Source: Arthrobacter sp. Hiyo8
Lineage (GTDB): Bacteria > Actinomycetota > Actinomycetes > Actinomycetales > Micrococcaceae
Assembly (NCBI GenBank): GCA_001549895.1
Contig: AP014719.1
Location: forward strand, 2,046,001-2,110,000
Direction: 5' to 3'
DNA: 64,000 nucleotides
The notes under the pieces are model-generated. The model searched no databases, was not told the DNA's origin, and saw only the letters and a list, made by a program, of their open reading frames with translations. This document shows, piece by piece, positions 1 to 8,331 of the stretch (position 1 is its first letter; each line of letters begins with the position of its first letter). A program made the translations under genes and the position numbers.

Positions 1-134
1 CGGCCCGATCTCCGTGGAATGGGAGGACGCCGGCATGGACCGCCTCCACGGCGCCCCGAAGCCCTCGCGGCCCTCAAGAAGTTCGACTTCCCGCCTCCCA
101 AACCAGCTTCGACGCCGCCTTCAGCCAGGACTAA
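1..134 (+). CDS. Sugar phosphate isomerase/epimerase, C-terminal end (TIM barrel)
   Basis: Only the last ~45 residues are in the window. The reading GPISVEWEDAGMDR, then EALAALKKFDF, then SFDAAFSQD and a TAA at 132-134 resembles the C-terminus of xylose-isomerase-like TIM-barrel proteins, where the SVEWED strand is typical. The frame changes near 58 (CCCCGAAG where CCCCGGAAG is expected) and near 110. The next gene starts 3 bases after the stop, so it is probably part of an operon with the DUF1080 and propeller genes. In such clusters these enzymes usually act on (keto)sugars; the substrate is not visible here. Confidence 0.6.
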   Translation, partial: ARSPWNGRTPAWTASTAPRSPRGPQEVRLPASQTSFDAAFSQD

Positions 135-137
135 GGG

Positions 138-1014
138 ATGTCCGACGTGAGCAACGACGGGTTCGTCCCGCTGTTCGACGGCGTCAGCCTGGCCGGATGG
201 CACGCCGCACCTCGGATCTACGGTTCGGTGTATCCCGGCGGCCGAGCGTCCTTGAGCATTTCGATAGCCTGGGACTTGAGCGCCCCGTGGAACCGGAGAA
301 GCATCCTGCCCGCTGGAAGGTTGAAGACGGCGTCCTTGTCGGCGAGCAGGACGCCCCGGGAGCGGCTACGGCGGCTACCTGGTCAGCGACCAGGCGTTTG
401 GGGACTTCGAATTGCTCCTTGAGATGCGCCCCGATTGGCCTGCGGATACCGGCGTGATGATCCGGCGTCAACGGGACAGCTGGGAAGGGTTCCAGGTCCT
501 CGTGGACCATCGCCCGTCCGGCGGAATCGGCGGCTTCTTCGGCAACGGACTGGCGAGTTTCTCGGCGGTTCCGTTCGCGATCGACGTCGTCCGCGACGAC
601 GCCGGCCGGCCCACCGGCCTTGTTGCCGACAACCCGGCCACCTCTGTGGAACCGGTCACGGAAGCGAAGCGCGACCGGCTCAGCTACGCGGCCGACGTCG
701 ACGATTTCCTGAAAGTCTGGCGCTGGGATGACTGGAACGAATTACGGATCCGCTGCGTGGGTGCCATGCCGGTCATCACCACCTGGATCAACGGCGTCAA
801 GATCGCCGAACTCGATACCGCCGCCCTGGAATCGCCCAATTACGACGCCGACGCGGTCTTCGAGGTGCTGGGCGACCGAGGGCATATCGCCCTCGAAGTC
901 CACGACAACGACTCCATGTTCGGCGAAGCCCGCTGGGGTGTCGGGGCGCAATGCCGGTGGCGGAACATCCGGATCAAGGAACTCCCGGCCGGCTCCGGCG
1001 GGGGCTCACAGTGA
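138..1014 (+). CDS. DUF1080 / 3-keto-disaccharide hydrolase-like protein
   Basis: Reassembled protein of about 290 aa that starts MSDVSNDGFVPLFDGVSLAGW, the classical opening of the DUF1080 (PF06439) jelly-roll fold, and continues with WKVEDGVLVGEQ, FGDFELLLEMR and the closing strand WRNIRIKEL. The frame moves near 230 and again near 360, with continuous family-like sequence across both points. There is no signal peptide, so it is probably cytoplasmic. Some family members hydrolyse 3-keto-glycosides, and the neighbouring TIM-barrel isomerase fits a keto-sugar pathway; that role is an inference. The stop overlaps the next start as GTGA. Confidence 0.72.
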
Positions 1015-1909
1015 TACGGACCCTCCAACCCGGCCAGCGCTGCGAGGTATGGATCGCCTCTGTCAGCGGCACTTCCGAGCTCGTCTTTGCCACGGAAGAT
1101 CTGCTGCTGGAGGCACCGAACTGGACGCTCGACGGCCGGGCCCTCATCCTCAACGGAGACGGTGCGCTGTGGCGGTTGGATCTTTCCGGGGAACTGGACA
1201 CAGGCGGACTCGAAAAGATAGCTGTCACTGGCATTCCGGACCTCAATAACGACCACGTCCTCGCACCCGATGGCGCCACCATTTACCTCTCGGCGAATGA
1301 CGGCCACATCTACCGCGCGGCCCTCGACGGCGGGGAAGCCACCAGGATCACGGACGACGACGGGTGGTTCCATTTCCTGCACGGCGTCAGCCGCGACGGA
1401 AAGACGCTGGCCTACGTCGGAATTGAAGCCGGTGACTTCACGCAGCCGGGCCGGCTCATCACGATTCCTGCAGGGGGCGGCCAGACCACCGCGATCGACA
1501 TCGACGGCCACTGCGATGGTCCCGAGTATTCGCTCGATGGGGACTGGCTGTACTTCAATACCGAAGCCTTCACGGACCAGCCGGGCCACGCCCAGCTTGC
1601 CCGGGTGCGGACCAGCCACGCAAGCGGGCCGGAGCGCCTGCTTGAAAGCGACACCGTCGATTGGTTCCCGCACCTCTCACCCGACGGGCATCTGGCCAGC
1701 TACATCCGCTTCCCCGGCGGGACGGTGGGCCATCCCGCCGACTTGCCGGTCGACGTCGTCGTTGTTTCCACGAGTGACTGGGCGACGCCGTTCCACACCT
1801 GGCCCTCTTCGGCGGCCAGGGAACCCTCAACGTCAACAGCTGGTCACCCGACTCGGAGCGGTTTGCTTTTGTTGCCTATCCCATCAATCTCTTAGAAGAG
1901 GCACCATGA
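1011..1909 (+). CDS. TolB-like WD40/PD40 beta-propeller protein (oligogalacturonide-lyase-like)
   Basis: About 299 aa. It begins at GTG 1011, which overlaps the preceding stop. Propeller blades of the PD40 type are recognisable: [66 protein letters not shown] and [14 protein letters not shown]. The frame shifts near 1800; afterwards it reads [20 protein letters not shown] and ends at TGA 1907-1909, overlapping the next ATG (ATGA). There is no signal peptide. Similar proteins lie in sugar-degradation operons and are often annotated as oligogalacturonate lyase-like; I do not see enough to assign a reaction. Confidence 0.65.
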
Positions 1910-2378
1910 ATGACGTCCCCGCCCTTGAAGCATTGGAAGCGCTCAAACGCCAGGAAGAGGAGCTGGTTTTCACCTCGTTCGACCATGGAGACGCGTGGAG
2001 GCTCGGCTCGCGGCTCGCGGGCATGGCCCAGGCGGCCGGCCATGCGGTCGGCATCGACATCCGGCGCCCCGGGCTCATCCTTTTCCGCGCTGCGCTACCC
2101 GGGATCACACCGGACCAGGAATCGTGGATCGCCCGGAAATCGGCTCTCGTTTTGCGGATGGAAGCGAGCAGCGCACTCGTCGAAGCCCGGTTGTCCTCCG
2201 CCGGTATCGATCCGGTGGCCACGGGGTGGCTCGGCGCCGACTATGCCGTGACAGGGGCTCGTTTCCCGTTCGGGTCCGCGGCGTCGGTGTGGTCGCGGCG
2301 GTCACTGCGTCAGGCCTTTCATCGCAGGAGGATCATGACCTGATTGTCGAAGGGATCCGCCAACATCTCGCAGCCTAA
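1906..2378 (+). CDS. UPF0303 / GlcG-HbpS (heme-degrading domain) family protein
   Basis: About 157 aa. It starts at ATG 1906 inside the stop of the previous gene, so the two are translationally coupled. The sequence [19 protein letters not shown], then [24 protein letters not shown] and [13 protein letters not shown] is the UPF0303 signature, a branch of the GlcG/HbpS-like fold. A frameshift near 2255, at ACAGGGGCTCG, moves to the frame that ends [23 protein letters not shown]. Members are annotated as heme-degrading domain proteins, but they commonly accompany sugar or glycolate catabolic genes and their biochemical role is unsettled. It is the last gene of the first operon. Confidence 0.7.
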
Positions 2379-2397
2379 CCAGGAACTCCTATCAAAA

Positions 2398-2412
2398 AAT
2401 TGTTGAACAATT
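2398..2412. promoter_or_regulatory. 15-bp perfect palindrome upstream of the MFS gene
   Basis: AATTGTTGAACAATT is a perfect dyad centred on one G. It lies about 85 bp before the transporter start. A second perfect dyad, TGATGCATCA, follows at 2421-2430, and a small hairpin CCCGAT/ATCGGG at 2443-2458. AT-rich dyads with TTGTT/AACAA arms are typical of GntR-family operators; no such regulator is in the window, so the assignment is tentative. Confidence 0.45.
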
Positions 2413-2493
2413 CCTCCGCGTGATGCATCATTGGGTGTAGGCCCCGATTGAGATCGGGATCACAAAGCCCGCCCAACGTTCCATGGAGGAACC

Positions 2494-3828
2494 ATGTCCG
2501 CGACCACTTCGCCAAGTCCAACCAGGCGCAGCAAACCCTCGGCAGGCGCCATCAAAGCCTTCATTGCCAGCGTCACAGGCACCTCCCTGGAGTACTACGA
2601 CTTCGCCATCTACTCGGTCGCCTCCGCGCTCGTCTTCCCCAAGATCTTCTTCCCCACGAACGACGAAACCACGGGCCTCCTGTTGTCCTTCTCGGCCTTC
2701 GCGGTGGGTTACCTCGCCCGGCCCATTGGCGGGGTTGTCTTCGGCCGGCTCGGGGACAAGATCGGACGCAAGAACGTCCTGGTCATCACCCTCATCCTCA
2801 TTGGCGCGGCCACGGTCCTCATCGGCGCTTTGCCGGACTACCACACCATCGGCATCGGGGCCACGATCATCCTGGTGCTCCTTCGCTTGGCCCAGGGCAT
2901 CGGCGTCGGCGGCGAATGGGGCGGCGCCGTGCTGCTGTCCAGCGAGTACGCAAATCCCAACAAGCGCGGATTCTGGTCTTCCGCAGCCCAAATCGGTCCG
3001 CCCGCCGGCAACCTGCTGGCCAATGGCGCCCTGGCCGTCCTCGCCGCCGTCATGAGCAACGACGCCTTCATTGCGTGGGGTTGGCGCGTCGCCTTCCTCA
3101 GCTCGGCCATCCTGGTTGCCTTTGGCCTGGTCATCCGGCTCAAACTCGAGGAAACCCCGGTGTTCAAGGCCATCGAGGCCACCGGCGAACGGCCCAAGGC
3201 TCCCATCAAGGAAGTCCTCACCACCCAGTTCCGCCCCCTGCTCGCCGCCGCTTTGTGCCGGATTTGCCCAGACGTGTTGTACGCCTTGTTCACCGTCTTT
3301 GTCGCGGTCTACGCCACTAAGGAACTCGGCATGACCACCGGCAATGTCCTGGGCGCAGTCCTGGTGGGCTCGGCCTTCCAACTGTTCCTGATCCCGGCCG
3401 CGGGAGCCGTCACGGACCGTTTCAACCGCCGGCTCGTCTACGGCATCACCGCCGCGGCCACAGCCGTGTACATTCCGCTGTTCTTCCTCATGATCCAGTC
3501 CCGTTCCGTCCTGGTGCTGACTGTCGGCGTCGTGATCGGCCTCGGACTGCACGCCTTCATGTACGGACCACAGGCCGCCTTCATCACAGAGCAATTCCCG
3601 GCCCGGCTCCGCTATGCCGGCAGTTCCCTCGCCTACACGGTGGCGGGCGTCGTGGGTGGAGCGGTGGCACCGTTGATCTTCACGGCCCTCTACGCCGCTA
3701 CCGGAAACTGGATCTTGATCGCCGCATACTTGCTTGTCACCGCCGTGGTCACCATCATCGGCCTCACCTTGGGCCGGGATCCCGAGCCGGACGAGGACCT
3801 CCGCCTGCTTGCGGAAGCCAGCGCCTAA
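2494..3828 (+). CDS. MFS transporter, metabolite:H+ symporter (MHS) type
   Basis: Intact, 444 aa, with about 12 hydrophobic segments. The N-terminus contains GTSLEYYDFAIYS, a hallmark of MHS-family carriers (ShiA/KgtP/ProP group). The MFS loop 2-3 motif GRLGDKIGRK lies at about residues 84-93, followed by LRLAQGIGVGGEWGGAVLL and later FGLVIRLKLEETPVF. A good ribosome-binding site (GGAGG) precedes ATG 2494. It sits 115 bp downstream of the sugar-type operon and has its own possible promoter and operator. The substrate cannot be deduced; a small organic acid or a sugar-derived product of the upstream genes is plausible. Confidence 0.85.
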   Translation: MSATTSPSPTRRSKPSAGAIKAFIASVTGTSLEYYDFAIYSVASALVFPKIFFPTNDETTGLLLSFSAFAVGYLARPIGGVVFGRLGDKIGRKNVLVITLILIGAATVLIGALPDYHTIGIGATIILVLLRLAQGIGVGGEWGGAVLLSSEYANPNKRGFWSSAAQIGPPAGNLLANGALAVLAAVMSNDAFIAWGWRVAFLSSAILVAFGLVIRLKLEETPVFKAIEATGERPKAPIKEVLTTQFRPLLAAALCRICPDVLYALFTVFVAVYATKELGMTTGNVLGAVLVGSAFQLFLIPAAGAVTDRFNRRLVYGITAAATAVYIPLFFLMIQSRSVLVLTVGVVIGLGLHAFMYGPQAAFITEQFPARLRYAGSSLAYTVAGVVGGAVAPLIFTALYAATGNWILIAAYLLVTAVVTIIGLTLGRDPEPDEDLRLLAEASA

Positions 3829-3887
3829 GCAGCCCGGTACCCGGAAACGAAGCACCCAGGCGGGCCCCCGCCGTCGTACTCTTTCCT

Positions 3888-3923
3888 GAAACGCCCCTTA
3901 AGATCAGTCTTGAGGGGCGTTTC
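3888..3923. terminator. Strong hairpin terminator after the MFS gene
   Basis: The arms at 3888-3903 and 3908-3923 pair over 16 positions with one G-U pair and a 4-base loop. The outer arms end in GAAA/TTTC, so it could work in either direction. Confidence 0.8.
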
Positions 3924-3949
3924 TGCGCCCGATCGCCAGGGAGGACCGC

Positions 3950-4480
3950 ATGAGCCAGACCATCCGTGAAGCAACAGCGGACGACGCCGGACGGCTGGCG
4001 GAGCTTGCCGCCGTCACCTTTCCGCTCGCCTGCCCGCCGGGCTCCTCGCCCGAAGACATCGCCGCGCACCTGCGCAGGACGCTCAGTGCGGAGAAGTTCA
4101 CGGAATACCTTGCCGATCCGGACATCACCATCCTGGCCATCGACGCCGCCGGGGAACTCCGCGGCTACAGCATGCTCGTGGCCCGACCCACGAGCGATAC
4201 CGACGTCGCTACGGCCCTGACGCTCACCCCCTCCACGGAACTGAGCAAGTGCTATGTGCATCCGGAACACCACGGCCTGGGCGCTGCCGCGGAGCTCATG
4301 AAGGCCACCTTGGACCGCGCTGCCGGCTCAGGTGCGGCCGGGGTGTGGCTAGGCGTCAACAGCCAGAACGCCAAAGCCATCCGCTTCTATGAGAAGAGCG
4401 GGTTCACGAAGGTCGGGACCAAGTCGTTCCACCTGGGCGATACGGTGGAACACGATTTCGTGATGGAGCGGGCGGTCTAG
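3950..4480 (+). CDS. GNAT family N-acetyltransferase
   Basis: Intact, 176 aa, start ATG 3950 after GGGAGGACCGC. The acetyl-CoA-binding motif A is seen at about residues 101-125 (CYVHPEHHGLGAAAELMKAT), and motif B with VWLGVNSQNAKAIRFYEKSGF follows, ending in the usual C-terminal strand HDFVMER. Substrate unknown; the family includes RimI-like, antibiotic and metabolite acetyltransferases. Monocistronic between two terminator or repeat structures. Confidence 0.88.
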   Translation: MSQTIREATADDAGRLAELAAVTFPLACPPGSSPEDIAAHLRRTLSAEKFTEYLADPDITILAIDAAGELRGYSMLVARPTSDTDVATALTLTPSTELSKCYVHPEHHGLGAAAELMKATLDRAAGSGAAGVWLGVNSQNAKAIRFYEKSGFTKVGTKSFHLGDTVEHDFVMERAV

Positions 4481-4510
4481 GACACCTGGGACACCTGAGC
4501 CGCCCGGTCT

Positions 4511-4616
4511 GCGACGCGCAAAATTCCCGGCGACGCGCAAACAGTTTTACGCGGCCGGAATTCGCGTAGCGCCTGCCTGTATCTGCGTCGCACACCATTT
4601 AGCGCGTCGTGAACGC
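4511..4616. repeat. Intergenic inverted/direct repeat region
   Basis: GCGACGCGCAAA occurs at 4511-4522 and 4530-4541. Partly complementary stretches (GCCGGAATT, GCGTCGC, GCGCGTCG) follow to 4616, giving several alternative stems. No ORF of interest is present. It resembles the other structured intergenic repeats in this window but shares no obvious unit with them. Confidence 0.45.
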
Positions 4617-4682
4617 GCAGGCTGTGACCAGCCCAACAGGCCATTCCGGGAATGCCCGGCCCCGCTTCCGGTTGTCGCCACC

Positions 4683-5381
4683 ATGAAGATTGAGATCTGG
4701 TCAGACGTCGCTTGCCCCTGGTGCTACATCGGAAAGCGCCGGTTCGAAAGGGCCCTCGCCGAATTCCCGCACCGCGATTCGGTCGAGATCCAGTGGCGCA
4801 GCTACCAGTTGGATCCGAGCATCCCGGAGCACTACGACGGCACGGAGCTCGATTACCTGAGCAAGCGCAAGGGCATGAACCCGGGGCAGGTCAGCCAGAT
4901 GTTCGAGAACGTGGCGTTGCAGGCAAAGGGCGAGGGCCTCAACTACCGCTTCGACGACGTCGTGGTGGCCAACAGCTTCACGGCACACCGCCTCATTCAC
5001 TTGGCCGCGGCTCACGGCAAGCAGGACGAAGCCAAGGAACTGCTCCTGAGCGGCCATTTCGAACACGGCAAGGACATCGGAAGCCAGGAATACCTGGCCG
5101 AACTCGGCGGCGACTTGGGCCTGCCGGAAGCCGAAATCGCAGAGTTGTTCAGCACCGACAAGTACGCGGAGGACGTCCGCGGCGACATCGCCGAAGCCCG
5201 GATGATCGGCGTCACTGGCGTGCCGTTCTTCGTCATCGACCGCAAGTACGGACTCTCCGGAGCCCAGTCCTCGGAGGTCTTCACCCAGGCCCTCACACAG
5301 GCATGGCAGGAAGCGAATCCGCTGGTCGCCGTCGGCAGCGCCGACGGCGAAGCCTGCGGCCCGGACGGCTGCGCGATCTAG
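4683..5381 (+). CDS. DsbA family oxidoreductase, FrnE-like
   Basis: Intact, 232 aa. The thioredoxin-fold active site CPWC is at residues 11-14 of MKIEIWSDVACPWCYIG. The helical insert contains NSFTAHRLIHLA, and GVTGVPFFVID with the cis-proline lies at about residues 178-188, as in FrnE/2-hydroxychromene-isomerase-like DsbA proteins. There is no signal peptide, so it is cytoplasmic. The C-terminus is Cys-containing (EACGPDGCAI), with a CxxxxC pair that may be redox-active. FrnE-like proteins act as disulfide isomerases in stress tolerance; the partner is unknown. Confidence 0.85.
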   Translation: MKIEIWSDVACPWCYIGKRRFERALAEFPHRDSVEIQWRSYQLDPSIPEHYDGTELDYLSKRKGMNPGQVSQMFENVALQAKGEGLNYRFDDVVVANSFTAHRLIHLAAAHGKQDEAKELLLSGHFEHGKDIGSQEYLAELGGDLGLPEAEIAELFSTDKYAEDVRGDIAEARMIGVTGVPFFVIDRKYGLSGAQSSEVFTQALTQAWQEANPLVAVGSADGEACGPDGCAI

Positions 5382-5388
5382 GACTTCC

Positions 5389-5450
5389 GCGCGAACTGGC
5401 AGCAGATGACCCTTGCCGCGATTTTGAGGTCACCTGCTGCCAGCTCGCGC
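5389..5450. repeat. Long intergenic hairpin (23-bp arms)
   Basis: The arms at 5389-5411 and 5428-5450 are complementary over 23 positions with two mismatches, both of the G-U type in RNA, around a 16-base loop. It starts 8 bases after the dsbA-like stop. It lacks a T-run, so it may be a mobile hairpin repeat as well as a terminator. Confidence 0.65.
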
Positions 5451-5465
5451 CACGCCCACGCAACT

Positions 5466-5494
5466 TTGCTGACAGATCCCTGTAAAGTGTCTGT
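5466..5494 (+). promoter_or_regulatory. Candidate promoter/autoregulatory operator of the TetR gene
   Basis: ACAG-ATCC-CTGT is a dyad at 5472-5483, and ACAGA (5472-5476) also pairs with TCTGT (5490-5494) directly before the ATG. TTGCTG at 5467-5472 and a TGTAAAG element resemble weak -35/-10 boxes. A dyad abutting the start of a TetR gene suggests self-repression. Confidence 0.35.
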
Positions 5495-6136
5495 ATGCCT
5501 AGGATTACGGCCGCCACCAATGCGGCGCAGCGCGCTGAAACCCGACGCCGGGTCCTGACAGCTTTCGGTGAACTGCTCTTCACCCATGGCCTGCCCGGCT
5601 TGACCATGACCGACGTCGCCCGGCACGCCGGAGTCGGCCGGACCGCGGTGTACAACTACTACGCCGACATGGAACAGCTCCTCATCGCGTACGCCCTGGA
5701 CGAGACTGAGCGGTTTTTGGGCGACCTGCGTGAATCGCTAGCCGCACTGCAGAACCCGGTGGACCGTCTGGCCCTCTACGTGCGCGCCCAAGTGGAAGAC
5801 CTCAGCCGCCGGCACCTCCCGCCGGGTCCTGCGATGGCGGCCGTCCTCTCCCCCGCTTCCTTCGCGAAACTGGCAGACCACGTGGGCGAACTCAACCTGC
5901 TGCTCCAGGACATCCTGCGCGACGGAATCGCCGCCGGCTACCTCCCGCCCACCGACGTCGGCCAGCTCGCCAGGCTCATCCACGGAACTCTTTCCTCCAG
6001 CGCGGCACGCGGCAATGCGGCGAACGGAACGGAGCTGGACGAGCTTGAAGAGCGGCTGGTCCAGACCGTGCGGTTTATCCAGTTGGGCGCAGGAGCAAGG
6101 TTCGACGACGACGGCCGGCCCGCGCGCTTGGCCTGA
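5495..6136 (+). CDS. TetR/AcrR family transcriptional regulator
   Basis: Intact, 213 aa. The N-terminal TetR helix-turn-helix is clear: RVLTAFGELLFTHGLPGLTM, then TDVARHAGVGRTAVYNYYAD at about residues 38-57. The C-terminal ligand domain is divergent. No target gene lies immediately beside it; the next gene, a LytR_C protein, is convergent. Autoregulation is possible through the dyad at the start codon. Confidence 0.88.
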   Translation: MPRITAATNAAQRAETRRRVLTAFGELLFTHGLPGLTMTDVARHAGVGRTAVYNYYADMEQLLIAYALDETERFLGDLRESLAALQNPVDRLALYVRAQVEDLSRRHLPPGPAMAAVLSPASFAKLADHVGELNLLLQDILRDGIAAGYLPPTDVGQLARLIHGTLSSSAARGNAANGTELDELEERLVQTVRFIQLGAGARFDDDGRPARLA

Positions 6137-6174
6137 CCCGGCCGCGGGCTGGCCCTCTCCGCTGGAGGCCAACG

Positions 6175-6909
6175 CTAAGGCGTCGGCATCACAGGCAGCT
6201 TGGCGTTGTCCGCGATCCGCTGCTCAAGGCGGGGACAGCTGAGCTTGCCAGGGGTATTGTCCACGAGTTCCGGCGGCACGAGCGCCGAGAAGCCGGGCGC
6301 GAGGATAAGGTCCACGGAGGCATCCGTGCGTTGGTCTTGGAAGTAGTCGGTGCCCGCGATGTTCCTCTGGATGTTGAAAGCCGCCGCTTGGCCGCTCGAT
6401 CCCGAAACAACCATGGCCGGGCCGTTGTAGCTGGTGGTGGAGTTATCGACCGTGCCAACGTTGTAGCCCCGGGCCTTCAACTGGTCCGCGACGTTCTTGG
6501 CCAGACCGGCCCTGCCGGCGGCGTTGTAGATATTCACGCTGATCTTGTTATTGGGCGTGTAGTCGAAAACAGTAGCGGGACATACCGCCGCCGGCGCCTG
6601 GCTTGCAACGGCGGAGGGAAATCGAATCACGCCGTTGATGACTGCCCAGGCGCCCACGAGTCCGGCAACCACCAGTCCGACCAGCAGCGCGAGCACGATC
6701 CCATGCAGGAGGCGGCGGCTGAACCACCCCGGGTGGCTCTCGGGTCCCGGAGCATCGGCAAAAGTTGCCCGAAGCTCCGGCCCTGTGACAACGCGATGCC
6801 CGTGCAGACTCGTCGGGTCTTTCTGACGACCGGGACGTTTCCGGCGCTTCCTCGGATCCGCATTTTCGGGCACTGCCACCTGCTCCTCCGGGATTGTTTC
6901 GTTAACCAT
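6175..6909 (-). CDS. LytR C-terminal (LytR_C) domain membrane protein
   Basis: Intact, 244 aa. A basic cytoplasmic N-terminus (RKRRKRPGRQKDP) is followed by one membrane segment at about residues 68-92 (IVLALLVGLVVAGLVGAW). The extracytoplasmic part contains the LytR_C core ISVNIYNAAGRAGLAKNV and ADQLKARGYNVGTVDN. Proteins of this class are single-pass cell-envelope proteins lacking the LCP phosphotransferase domain; their precise role is uncertain. It overlaps the upstream gene by 8 bases, and the same pair recurs in other actinobacteria as far as I recall. Confidence 0.85.
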   Translation of the reverse strand: MVNETIPEEQVAVPENADPRKRRKRPGRQKDPTSLHGHRVVTGPELRATFADAPGPESHPGWFSRRLLHGIVLALLVGLVVAGLVGAWAVINGVIRFPSAVASQAPAAVCPATVFDYTPNNKISVNIYNAAGRAGLAKNVADQLKARGYNVGTVDNSTTSYNGPAMVVSGSSGQAAAFNIQRNIAGTDYFQDQRTDASVDLILAPGFSALVPPELVDNTPGKLSCPRLEQRIADNAKLPVMPTP

Positions 6910-7201
6910 CTATCACCAGGACCCGGGCGTGGATGGCCGTGCGCTGGTGGAGCGCGGTGCGGACAGCACGGTGGAGTCCGTCTTCGAGGTACAGCAGGCC
7001 TTGGTACTGCACCACATGCGGGAAAAGGTCGCCGAAGAACGTTGAATCCTCAGCCAACAGTGCTTCCAGGTCAAGCGTGCGTTTGGTGGTGACAAGTTCG
7101 TCGAGCCGGACAGGACGGGGCGGCAGCGAGGCCCAGTCCTTGGGCGTGGAAAAACCATGGTCGGGGTACGGGCGTCCCTCGCCCACAGCTTTGAATATCA
7201 C
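6902..7201 (-). CDS. Conserved actinobacterial protein, ParB/VapB-like annotation
   Basis: Intact, 99 aa. MIFKAVGEGRPYPDHG, VRLDELVTTKRTLDLEALL and YLEDGLHRAVRTALHQR are highly conserved in high-GC Gram-positives. The LYLEDGLHRAVRTAL part recalls the ParB-nuclease-like fold. Databases often label relatives as a VapB-type antitoxin, but no toxin gene is adjacent and I would not rely on that label. It is co-transcribed with the LytR_C gene (8-base overlap). ATG 7201 follows a purine-rich stretch. Confidence 0.6.
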   Translation of the reverse strand: MIFKAVGEGRPYPDHGFSTPKDWASLPPRPVRLDELVTTKRTLDLEALLAEDSTFFGDLFPHVVQYQGLLYLEDGLHRAVRTALHQRTAIHARVLVIDG

Positions 7202-7371
7202 TTTGCAAGCCTAAAGAAGTAAGGCCTCCAAGGGAACTTGTGAGAAGTCGGTCACCAAGGTTGTGGCCAAAAGGTAACCGTTGACGGGCGGTGCGCGCTG
7301 AATCGTTGCCGCCTCCCGCCGTCGGCCGTCACAGCGCTGCCGCCATCACGGCGGACTGACAGAATAGGATC

Positions 7372-8279
7372 ATGACTGCTTCAATGCCAGGCACGCACCC
7401 GGCTGCTCCCGCCCTCGCACTCCTCCTCGACGTCGACGGCCCGTCGCGAGTCCCGTGACGCGCGACGTGAAGCCGGAAATCATCGCCGACCTCGTGGGCT
7501 TGGCATCCGCAGGCATCCCCGTTATTTTCAACACCGGCCGCTCAGACGCTTTCATCCGCGAGCAGGTCATGGCACCCATGATCGCCGCCGGAATGCCTGC
7601 GGGAACGGTGGTCCACGCGATCTGCGAAAAGGGCGCTGTGTGGTTCAGCTACACCTCGGGCGGCCCAGGACCCATCCATGTGGATCATGACCTAGCTGTC
7701 CCGAAGGCCTACGGCGACGACGTCCGCCGCATGGTGGCAGAGGACTATGCGACGCACATGTTCTTCGATGAGACAAAGCGCGCCATGGTCTCAGTGGAAC
7801 AGCATCTGGACGTTTCAAGCGACGACTACCTGGCCGAGCAGAAGCTCTTCGACGCCGATGCCTTGGAACTCATGGGCAGGCATGGGCTCTCCGCCGCGCT
7901 CCTGGACCACCACGCACCAGAGTCCGACGACGCCGCCGACTACCGCCTGGATCCCACCATCATCTCCACCGACATCGAGTCCATCCGGCTCGGCAAGGAT
8001 CTCGGCGCGAGCCGCGCGGTGGAGCTCCTCGCCGCCCAGGGCATCACCCCGCAGGCCTGGCGGACAGTGGGCGATTCGCGCACGGACTACGCCATGGCGG
8101 ATTGGCTCCACCACAATGACCACAGCGTCAAGCACGTCGACGTCCGGCCCGCCGACGGCGTGCCAAACAAGCCCTACGATGTTCTTACAGCCACAGACCT
8201 CGGCCTGGGCGACGACGTCATTCACGACGACGCCGGAGGCGCATTCCTGCGCAGTTGGCGCGAAGCCTTGGTGGGCTAG
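7372..8279 (+). CDS. HAD family hydrolase (Cof-like)
   Basis: About 302 aa, start ATG 7372. HAD motif I is read as LLLDVDGPVASPV across a frameshift near 7443 (CCCGTC for expected CCCGGTC). Motif II is the T of VIFNTGRSD. Motif III/IV is VGDSRTDYAMADWL near the C-terminus. The first motif is DVDG, as in many sugar phosphatases. It is followed after 52 bp by the Stealth gene on the same strand, so it may supply or remove a sugar phosphate in the same pathway; that link is an inference. Confidence 0.78.
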
Positions 8280-8331
8280 GTCCACCAAGCCCGCGCGAAC
8301 CACAACCTTTCGGAGAAAAGCCATCACAGAC

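Noticed and set aside
2428..3855. 475-aa open frame on the minus strand opposite the MFS gene
   Set aside because: It is a GC-rich shadow of an intact transporter gene; its composition (many Gly, Asp, Glu, Gln) is that of a third-position mirror and it has no domain.
6902..7201. Toxin-antitoxin system (VapB-type label)
   Set aside because: No toxin gene is adjacent, and the conserved pairing is with a LytR_C envelope protein.
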